The notes below the pieces were generated by a model, which saw only the letters and a list, made by a program, of their open reading frames with translations, ran no database searches and was not told the DNA's origin. DNA of 25,000 nt from assembly GCF_042767895.1 (NCBI RefSeq), contig NC_091568.1, forward strand, positions 38,506,797 to 38,531,796, read 5' to 3'. Position numbers and translations under genes: made by a program. This document shows, piece after piece, positions 18,273 through 25,000 of the stretch. The stretch's first letter is position 1. The number at the start of each line of letters is the position of its first letter. This DNA comes from Penaeus vannamei (taxonomy: Eukaryota; Arthropoda; Malacostraca; Decapoda; Penaeidae).

Positions 18273-19306
18273 CAATACAATAATACTTACCATTTTTACA
18301 GGTATCAAGGCTAAAATACTCAAAACGTCTAAACACAAGCCTAACCAAATCTGATTTTTTTTTCTTTAATCAAAGAATTAATTCCTTTAATTTCCTCGAC
18401 TCCTTCTCCCCTTCCTTCCCTTCCTCACTTCCATTCTCTATCATCTGCCTTTCATTATGTAAAGAACGAAAAAGTATGAGCAAAGACAGATCCCAAAAGT
18501 TAATAATAATAATAAAAAAAAATCCCATTTACTGATTGCTTCCTTAAGAGAGCGAGGAGATGCAGCCTCACTATATCTCCTCTCAACCCCCCCCCCTCCC
18601 CGTTGTCTCTCTTAGCCTTAGTGAAGTTTGATGATCATAAAAGCTGAGATTACTGTGTGTGTGTGTCTGTTCCCCCATTTCCTCACGATGTAAATTAAAG
18701 TTGTAAATATGCTAAGCAATTCCCCCCCCCCCCCATGATTGTTTGTCTCACACACGTCACTAATAGAGTAATTAGATTTATAAATTCATAGTTGTCTGTA
18801 TCTACTGTAATTTTGAGAGTGCACGTACAAAGTCTTTAGTATTAGCTATAGCAAAAAAACGTAAGAGAGTAAATTTTCGTGTACCATCAGTTCCACCCCC
18901 CCCCACCTCCCCCACCCTCTCCCTAAATCTAAATGACTTGCCTTTATTTTGTGAAATATATTTGAGAACTTTGAAGAAATTTTTAATCTTTGCATAGTAG
19001 TTGCTGAACGAAGCTTCAACAGCAACCAAAAACAGAAGGCAATAAAGAAGCCCCAACCCACAATCTTAAAAATTAAAAAAAAGTTTTGATAGATGATCAA
19101 AGCTGATTTATTATACTTTTTCATCTACCAATATAATTTTTTTAAGGTAGGCTAACTCTGTCTGAATGCCGGACAAGTATGCCAAAATACTTCGCCAATC
19201 TGCATGAGGATCTACCTGCATTTTTAGCAACGGTTACTTAAGCATGTGTTTGAGATTTTGGCATGTGCTTGGGTGTTAAAGGGATGCCCAAGAGCGGACC
19301 TGCTCC
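18270..19306. other. Mostly single-copy AT-rich DNA, no gene seen
   Basis: It contains C-runs at about 18587-18596, 18722-18734 and 18894-18904, a short (GT)n at 18654-18667, and an 8-bp hairpin GAGGAGAT/ATCTCCTC at 18554-18561 and 18575-18582. Minus-strand frames near 18802-19124 have no recognisable domain. A donor-like ATG|GTAAGTATT occurs on the minus strand near 18286-18296, without a supporting exon. Confidence 0.5.
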
Positions 19307-19720
19307 TTGAAGGCGAGAGTGTACATAATAAACAAACATGAACACAGCGTCGGAGAGAGAAATGAGAAGGATGTGCGGAGAAGATGGGAGAGAAAAGTAG
19401 ACACGGAAAAGAGAAAGAAGGAGAGAAGAAGGAAGAAAGAAGAGAAGGGGAAGCCAGTAGTCAGAAGACAAGAGAAGGAAGAGGAGGAGGAGGAGGACAA
19501 GGTGCTCCGGGTGGCTTCTCCGAGGATAGACTCGCAGGCTGACGAGGTCGAAGAACGTAATATCATTCTCTTTTTTCTGAGACTGCTAAAAAAAATGATT
19601 TTTTTTCTTAATCTCTTTCTCTTGGCTGAGAAAAAAGGGGGGGGGAGGGTAAGAGTCTTCCCTCTTCCCAACCCCCCCTACCTCTCTCACCCCCACCCCC
19701 TCCGAGGAAGGAAAAGGTGA
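19307..19720 (+). other. Highly charged open reading frame of doubtful status
   Basis: A 137-codon plus-strand frame starting ATG or an equivalent codon near 19307. Residues 15-65 are Lys/Arg/Glu-rich from a GA-rich purine tract. Residues about 66-83 (DKVLRVASPRIDSQADEV) have ordinary composition, and the tail is Phe/Leu/Lys from T- and A-runs. The middle is the only non-repetitive peptide-like piece in this area. There is no clear promoter, no acceptor or donor in a convincing place, and the opposite strand is also open. It could be a chance ORF or an exon remnant, and I do not call it a gene. Confidence 0.15.
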
Positions 19721-20384
19721 TATTTATTATAATTCTTATCATTCAGATTACAGCACCGTATATAGACGCATGCCATGAACCCTTTTCACGGATTCTTGTC
19801 GCAGAGCACCGAAATTTCAGCCCACATTTTTTTTAATGTATCTATATATATCTATTCTTGGCATGAACTATATTTAATATGAAAACTGCCTGATATCTAG
19901 GCATAAGTTTCAGGATTTTCACATTGTAAGCAAGAAAAAAGAAAGGTATTTTTGACAGTTTTCATTTGTACTAAAAAAAAAATTGTGCAAGTCAAGTATC
20001 ATTGCTTTATCAGAATTTAAAGAAAACAGCCATTTCATGCTTTGCAGCTTAAAGCAAGCATGAATTTTTATTTTTAAGTTTTGTAAATATCAATATATGC
20101 TTTTCACAGATGATTTAATTGATCAGCTTTTAATCGTGATAACGGAAATAAAACTTGTTTAATAGTAATTATGAAAATATTTTTGATTAGTTTTTCTCAA
20201 CTTTGATGTTAATATTAGATTTCAATTAGTAATAGAATTAGAGTAAAGAAATACATAGTGTATATTTTTCGACTGAATTAGAATCCCAGTTTTTGACTAA
20301 CATAGATCAAATTGTACTTAAACTTAATCATTTTTTGTAAGACATCTGTGAACGAATTACATGTATTACTCTATCATGAAATAT
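19721..20384. other. AT-rich single-copy DNA, intron-like
   Basis: About 660 bp with few repeats and A/T-runs of at most about ten. No ORF, promoter or RNA gene recognised. Composition, and the splice-like signals just downstream, fit intronic sequence. Confidence 0.45.
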
Positions 20385-20416
20385 GCTTTAATATGTGATT
20401 TTATTTCCAGGTAAGT
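20385..20416 (+). promoter_or_regulatory. Juxtaposed splice acceptor/donor (recursive splice site-like) 1
   Basis: TTTTATTTCCAG ends at 20410 and is followed with no gap by GTAAGT (20411-20416). A branch-point-like CTTTAAT lies about 25 bp upstream. An acceptor directly abutting a strong donor is the defining signature of a recursive splice site (zero-length exon). Downstream, TAG|GTATGT at 20508|20509 would bound a 98-nt exon that has a stop in all three frames. Confidence 0.35.
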
Positions 20417-20520
20417 TGAACGTGGCTGTATGATTTCCTGTCTTCACTTTCTTGACTGGATCTATCTCTTTTTATAATCATCTGGGGCGTCAACTTTAAA
20501 TAAATTAGGTATGTAAGAGA

Positions 20521-20640
20521 GGTTAATAAAAAAAAAAATAAAAAAAGATGTTTTTTCTGTAACTGATTAATTTTCGGTAAGGTTAATAAAAAAGATAAAA
20601 AAGATGACTGTTTTTTTCTGTAACTGATCAATTTTCGGGT
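20521..20640 (+). repeat. 60-bp tandem duplication
   Basis: Two copies begin GGTTAATAAAAAA at 20521 and 20581 (interval exactly 60 bp). Both end in TTTTTTCTGTAACTGATYAA followed by TTTTCGG. They differ mainly in A-run structure and one T/C change. Confidence 0.9.
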
Positions 20641-20800
20641 TATCAAAAACTATTCATTAATTATATAATGTTGTGAAGTTGTGTGATATAGATAATTTTT
20701 TATTATTATTATTACTTGCTTGTAATATCCCGCAGGATTCAGTCCAACGGAATATTAATTAGAGTACATAATCATACTTATATCCATTCATATCAATGTA

Positions 20801-20842
20801 CTAATTAATTTTATCTGTTTCTTTTTTCTGTTCCAGGTGAGT
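20801..20842 (+). promoter_or_regulatory. Juxtaposed splice acceptor/donor (recursive splice site-like) 2
   Basis: A strong pyrimidine tract (TCTGTTTCTTTTTTCTG) leads to TTCCAG ending at 20836, immediately followed by GTGAGT (20837-20842). CTAAT at 20801-20805 is a consensus-like branch point about 30 bp upstream. The next donor-like site, TTG|GTGAGT at 20933|20934, would define a 97-nt exon with stops in all three frames. Confidence 0.4.
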
Positions 20843-20896
20843 CCCGTCCTTATCGAGTAACTTAAAGATAGAAAGATTTTTTTTTTTCAATGCCAG

Positions 20897-20933
20897 TGGA
20901 ATTCTTACAGAAGTATATTTTAAGCGCCATTTG
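20897..20933 (+). other. Possible 37-nt microexon
   Basis: A T11-run and CAATGCCAG give an acceptor-like end at 20896, and TTG|GTGAGT gives a donor at 20933|20934. Two of three frames through the 37 nt are open (for example GILTEVYFKRHL). With only splice-like consensus to go on, this is an alternative reading of the same signals, not a supported exon. Confidence 0.15.
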
Positions 20934-20964
20934 GTGAGTAGATCATTGATTGTTCTTCTTTTTC

Positions 20965-20965
<1 letters not shown>

Positions 20966-21053
<88 letters not shown>

Positions 21054-21057
21054 GTGT
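20966..21057. repeat. (GT)n microsatellite
   Basis: Uninterrupted (GT)n to about 21048, then gcgtgtgtgt. Thr-His or Cys-Val frames are by-products. Confidence 0.98.
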
Positions 21058-21373
21058 TTCAGTGAATGTGCTTACTTCTTTATACCTATATATGTATTTC
21101 TCTGCAATGTTCCTCTGCAATGATAAACAGAGAGAGGCTTCCCCCTCCCCCCCCCTGGCTCAAAACTTCCCCAAGAACCACTCCCAAGATTTTCATCTGC
21201 AAAAGGAAGAGGAGGAAAAAGACGAAATAAACCGCCGGGTGTGTTTGTGTGTCTAAACTTCCTTCATCATTGTGTAACTTGGGCGGTCGAAGAGCGAGCC
21301 ACACACATCCGGCCGAGATATCCACAATGGACGGAAAGTCTGACTCGGTTTCTCAGCCCAAAAGTTGTCACTC
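21058..21373. other. Single-copy stretch ending at a poly-A run
   Basis: It contains a C-run at about 21149-21158, a GA-rich interval (21200-21225) and CpG-containing DNA at 21230-21350. ATG at 21327 has a fair context (tccacaATGG) and opens MDGKSDSVSQPKSCHS before entering the poly-A run as poly-Lys. The frame ends at 21464. No homology is recognised, so I do not call a CDS. Confidence 0.4.
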
Positions 21374-21406
<33 letters not shown>

Positions 21407-21415
21407 TTTTTTTTT
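21374..21415. repeat. A29-T13 junction
   Basis: Twenty-nine A (21374-21402) are followed directly by thirteen T (21403-21415), a self-complementary A/T hairpin. It may mark a retroposed poly-A tail abutting another T-run. No target-site duplication was identified. Confidence 0.85.
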
Positions 21416-21846
21416 AGAGCTGTTTGTTGGAATTGCTTTACTAAGTTCTCTATTATGTTTGTAGTTATCTATTACTTTTGCTGTAGTTGTTTCATATGAA
21501 GTTATTCAGCTCTTAATTCAACTGAATATCTACTTTTATGTTGCTTAAAGGGTAAATTGCTCGCCAACGTTTCAATTTACATTTATAAATATCTTTCAGT
21601 TTTACCATTACGATTTCATGATGTCTCTCGTCCGTTCATGAATGAATTTAGTTATTCTTTTTATGAAATTATGAAACGCTTAATTCAGTTCGTCCCTCAT
21701 AATTCGCGATATCAAATACCCATTTTTATACCAGTTTTTCTTCATTTTTTCTTCTCTTTATGAAACGATAATCAATATCCATCCCTTTTTTTTCCCTCTT
21801 TTTTATGAAATGTTAATCAATATTCAAATACAGACCATAACACCTA

Positions 21847-21848
<2 letters not shown>
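21416..21848. other. AT-rich single-copy DNA with a two-copy 45-bp repeat
   Basis: TTTATGAAA followed by taatcaatat occurs at 21757 and again at 21802 (interval 45), with a weaker relative near 21660. A 68-codon plus frame (21557-21763) has mixed composition but no recognisable family. Confidence 0.55.
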
Positions 21849-22144
<296 letters not shown>

Positions 22145-22270
22145 CAAAAACCTGGAAAGTTATTATTAATTACAATCGGGGACGACGCAAACACGTAAGA
22201 ACTATTCTTGAGATTACCCCCCCCCCCCCGCCTTCCATTCTCTCTTTCTGAAGCCTAATATGGAATCAGC
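22145..22270. other. Spacer with C-run, nothing recognised
   Basis: Short mixed DNA with a C14-type run at about 22217-22230. Confidence 0.5.
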
Positions 22271-22274
22271 ATTC

Positions 22275-22330
22275 TTGGACCAATGAAGAGAATCCAGGCT
22301 TTATTACTAGATTTGCATAGATTTGCATGT
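22275..22330 (+). promoter_or_regulatory. CCAAT box and tandem octamer sites
   Basis: CCAAT (22280-22284) lies about 26 bp upstream of two ATTTGCAT octamers (22311-22318 and 22321-22328) in direct repeat with a 10-bp period. POU-domain factors bind this octamer, and a one-turn period puts both on the same DNA face. GC-rich DNA follows (22337-22380), but no TATA box or exon is seen, so it could equally be an enhancer-type element or chance. Confidence 0.3.
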
Positions 22331-22405
22331 GAAAGCCCGGCGCTCACCTCTGGCGATTTCCACGGGGTGCGGGAACGGGGCTTAATTCCTTTACCTTCTC
22401 TATGA

Positions 22406-22449
22406 TTTTTTTTTTTTTTTTGGGGGGGGGAGGGGAGGGAGGGGGAGGG
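22406..22449 (+). repeat. T-run followed by G-quadruplex motif
   Basis: A T-run of about 16 is followed directly by G9-A-G4-A-G3-A-G5-A-G3 (22422-22449). Single-adenine loops and five G-tracts of three or more make this one of the strongest plus-strand G-quadruplex candidates in the window. Confidence 0.88.
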
Positions 22450-22450
22450 C

Positions 22451-22476
22451 TTTGTGTGTGTGTGAGAGAGAGGAAA

Positions 22477-22560
<84 letters not shown>

Positions 22561-22671
22561 AGACTGAGACTGAGACTGAGACTGAGACTGAGACTGAGAC
22601 TGAGACTGAGACTGAGACTGAGACTGAGACTGAGACTGAGACTGAGACTGAGACTGAGACTGAGACTGAGA
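22451..22671. repeat. Compound (GT)-(GA)-(AT)n-(GA)n-(GAGACT)n microsatellite
   Basis: (GT)/(GAGA) words precede (AT)n at 22479-22525, (GA)n to about 22556, then (GAGACT)n with about 19 near-perfect hexamers to 22671. Frames give Leu-Arg or Ser-Gln dipeptides. Confidence 0.97.
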
Positions 22672-22834
22672 GACAGAGAGAGGGGGAGTGAGGGAGAGAA
22701 AGAAAAGAGAAAAAAAAGAGAGAGGACAGAAACAAAGAAGGAGAGAAAAGTAATAAGAAAAATGAGAAGGGAGAGAAACGACCGATAAAGGAGAACGAAA
22801 AAGAGAAAATCGGATAAAAGGCAAAGCGATTTTT
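22672..22834. repeat. Degenerate GA-rich tract
   Basis: Purine-rich continuation of the hexamer array (gagagagggggagtgaggga, then gaaaaagagaaaatc) with decreasing regularity. Confidence 0.8.
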
Positions 22835-23209
22835 TTTTCTCCTGTTCACTTTCCGCACACGTTTCATCCAATATTTTTCTTTTCTTTTCTTTTCTTTTTT
22901 TCTCTCTCTCCTTTTACTCTCTCCTTCTTCAGCTTCGTGTCGATAAATGGAACGAATGGTGTGGAAACAAAAAAGTGACGATAATCCTGTTGTTGTTCTT
23001 CTCCTTTTCCTTTCTTTACTTCTTTTTTTTTCTTTTTCTTTTCTTTTACATTTGTTTATCCACTCTCTGTGATAATTGTCGTGTATACATATCTAGGTTT
23101 ATATGTCTGTTTTTTTTTTTATGTCATTGTCCTTTTTATGCTTTTTCTATATTATTTTTACTCTATTTTATCTATCGTCTCTCTTTATCTTCCTATCTAT
23201 CAAATTCCC

Positions 23210-23212
<3 letters not shown>
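22835..23212. other. T/C-biased low-complexity spacer
   Basis: A T-run at about 22832-22839, (CTTTT)n at about 22878-22900 and mixed T-rich DNA lead up to (TC)n. The plus frame 22975-23343 is Phe/Leu/Ser-rich low complexity. No gene signals. Confidence 0.6.

Positions 23213-23302
<90 letters not shown>
23213..23302. repeat. (TC)n microsatellite
   Basis: Uninterrupted (CT)n of about 45 copies, immediately left of the CCCGATTCC minisatellite. Confidence 0.98.
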
Positions 23303-23306
<4 letters not shown>

Positions 23307-23317
23307 ATCTCACTATC

Positions 23318-24617
23318 GCCCGATTCCCAAATCTGATCCTTAAGCCCGATTCCCAAGCTGATTCCCAACCCGATTTCCAATCTCGATTCCCAAACCCAAA
23401 AACCCGATTCCCATTCCAAAACCCGATTCCCATTCCCTTTCCAAAACCCGATTCCCATTCCCATTCCAAAACCCGATTCCCATTCCCATTTCTAAATCCG
23501 ATCCCCATTCCCATTCCAAAACCCGATTCTCATTACCATTCCAAAACCCGATTCTCATTACCATTCCAAAACCCGATTCCCATTCCCATTCCAAAACCCG
23601 ATTCCCATTCCCATTCCAAAACCCGATTCCCATTCCCATTTCTAGGCCCGATTCCCATTTCCATTTCTAAGCCCGATTCCCAAGCCCAAACAGCCGCCTG
23701 AATTTCAGAGTCGGTTCCTATTCTGATTCTCAAAGTCGATTCCCATCCCGATTCCCATCCCGATTCCCATTCCCATTTCTAAAACCCGATTCCCATTCCC
23801 ATTCCAAAACCCGATTCCTATTCCAATTTTAAACCGAATTCCCATTCCTATTCCAAAACCGTATTCCCTTTTCATTTTCTAAACCCGATCCCTATTCCAA
23901 TTCCAAAAAACGATGCCCATTCCTAAATCCGATTCCATTCTCATTCCAAAACCCGATTCCCATTTCAATTTTGAACCAAACTCCCATTCCCATTTCAAAA
24001 CCCGATTTTCATCTCTATTTCAAAACACGATTCCCATTTCTAAACCCAATTCCCATTCCAAAACCCGATTCCCATTCCCATTTTACCCGATTCTCATTCC
24101 CATTTAAACCAAATTCCCATTCCAAAATCCGATTCCCATTCCTAATCCCGATTCTCATTCGTAATCCAAATTCCCATTCCAAAACCCGATGTATATTCCA
24201 AAACCTGATTCCCATTCCTAATCCAAATTCCCATTTCAAAACCCGATTCATATTCCAAAATCCGATTCCCATTTCCATTCCCAAACCCGATTCATATTCC
24301 AAAACCCGATTCCCATTCCCATTCCCAAACCCGATTCATATTCCAAAACCCGATTCCCATTCCCATTCCAAAACCCGATTCATATTCCAAAACCCGATTC
24401 CCATTCCCATTCCCAAACCCGATTCATATTCCAAAACCCGATTCCCATTCCCATTCCAAAACCCGATTCCCATTCCCATTCCAAAACCCGATTCCCATTC
24501 CCATTCCAAAACCCGATTCCCATTCCCATTCCAAAACCCGATTCCCATTCCCATTCCAAAACCCGATTCCCATTCCCATTCCAAAACCCGATTCCCATTC
24601 CCATTCCAAAACCCGAT
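23318..24617 (+). repeat. CCCGATTCC minisatellite (19/25/44-bp units)
   Basis: Units are AAAACCCGATTCC followed by one or two CATTCC-type steps, giving 19-bp and 25-bp forms; roughly 55 copies of the CCGATT core by eye. At 24244, 24288, 24332, 24376 and 24420 a 19+25 pair recurs every 44 bp exactly (the 19-bp member reads CGATTCATATTCC). From 24439 to 24614 the 25-bp unit repeats at exact 25-bp steps. The left part is diverged and includes a non-repeat interruption at about 23688-23735. The minus strand is GGGAATGGGAATCGGG-like. Frames on either strand are period-driven. Confidence 0.97.
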
Positions 24618-24700
24618 TCCCCGCCCGAACCGCCGGCCGATCGCCTTGAGAATCGGATTTATGAGGAGGCGAATTCGGGCTTGAGGGACGGCCATTGTCA
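24618..24700. other. CpG-rich flank with inverted unit remnants
   Basis: GAGAATCGGATTTATGAGG (24646-24664) and GAATTCGGGCTTGAG (about 24671-24685) are reverse complements of array-like words (AATCCGATTCTC and CAAGCCCGAATTC), so short inverted unit fragments seem to flank the array. Confidence 0.5.
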
Positions 24701-24726
24701 GGGCGGGAGGGGGGGGGGAGGGGGGG
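24701..24726 (+). repeat. G-quadruplex motif
   Basis: GGG-C-GGG-A-G9-A-G6 on the plus strand, immediately followed by a T-rich tract. Confidence 0.85.
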
Positions 24727-24830
24727 CTTTCCTTCCTTTCTTCTTCTTTTTTTGTTGTTTTTCTTATTTTTTTGGGTTGGTCTGATGATTGTTTTTTTTT
24801 TTTCCTTTTTTTGTCTTCTTCCTTCCTTTG

Positions 24831-24861
<31 letters not shown>

Positions 24862-25000
24862 CTCTCTTTTTCGTTCTCTTTCTTTTTTTGTCATCTTTTT
24901 CGCCTTTCTTTGTGAAAGAGAGAGAGATGGTAAGAAAGAAAGAGACAGGCAGACAGAACCAGAGAGAGACAGAGACAGAGATAGACACAGAGATAGAGAC
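24727..25000. repeat. T-rich tract with (TTTA)n, then GA/GACAGA tract to window end
   Basis: T-runs and a (TTTA)n at about 24831-24855 change to purine DNA from about 24914 (gagagagagatgg, gaaagaaagagacaggcag, cagagacagagatagaca), which continues past the window end. Confidence 0.85.

Noticed and set aside
18286..18305. Minus-strand donor ATG|GTAAGTATT and plus-strand acceptor TTTTTACAG|GTATC
   Set aside because: Single splice-like matches in AT-rich DNA without a matching exon partner or coding potential.
22255..22871. Ser-Gln or Leu-Arg dipeptide proteins
   Set aside because: Direct translation of (GAGACT)n and (GA)n.

Overview
The window looks like eukaryotic, arthropod-type intergenic or intronic DNA dominated by simple sequence repeats. 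No protein-coding gene, rRNA or tRNA can be supported. Dense, long (TC)n, (GT)n, (AT)n and hexamer microsatellites mixed with several minisatellites resemble decapod crustacean genomes, penaeid shrimp in particular. That assignment rests on repeat style alone, so the organism is an inference. Almost every long reading frame is the trivial translation of a low-complexity tract (poly-Leu/Ser, Cys/Val, Arg/Glu, Pro/Ser, Tyr/Phe) and is open in several frames on both strands. I therefore call no confident CDS.

Layout. 1-2515: purine tract, single-copy DNA, a G-quadruplex motif (930-951), a compound (CT)n block (952-1516), AT-rich DNA and a 24-bp perfect palindrome (2079-2102). 2516-3390: C/T minisatellite with a 17-bp unit. 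3604-4481: compound (GT)/(TC)/(CTCTAT) microsatellites. 4600-4790: a promoter-like island with CCAAT, two CREs exactly 20 bp apart, GC/CACCC boxes and a TATA stretch. 4976-5655: pyrimidine repeats. 5700-5810: a second promoter-like island with AP-1, a fused octamer/TATA box and a plausible start site. 5866-6275: G-rich purine repeat. 6290-6605: a degenerate GTACGACC repeat family. 6612-7020: T-rich repeats. 7258-9345: GA-rich microsatellite and a 12/24/105-bp minisatellite. 9531-10321: TTA-type repeat and a long (CACACG)n/(CA)n tract. 10495-11732: a 60-bp minisatellite with 21 copies.

11733-15750: a short unique island, (TTC)n, pyrimidine tracts, a 34-bp repeat, a G17 run and a 1.4-kb (CTC)n polypyrimidine block. 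15868-17520: ATT/ATC minisatellites and a GA block. 17521-20965: the longest AT-rich, mostly single-copy stretch. It holds a retroelement-tail-like motif (17855-17890), a charged ORF of doubtful status (19307-19720), and two juxtaposed acceptor/donor sites (20410|20411 and 20836|20837) that look like recursive splice sites. 20966-23302: more microsatellites, an A29T13 junction, tandem octamers and a strong G4 motif. 23318-24617: a 19/25/44-bp minisatellite that grades from decayed at its left end to perfect at its right end. 24618-25000: inverted unit remnants, another G4 motif and T- then GA-rich DNA.

Nothing here forms an operon or pathway. The most rewarding leads are the recursive-splice-like pair, the two promoter-like islands, the organised minisatellites, the GTACGACC repeat family and the retroelement-tail motif. 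Roughly a third of the window, by my block sums, is strand-biased polypurine/polypyrimidine DNA that could form triplex structures.
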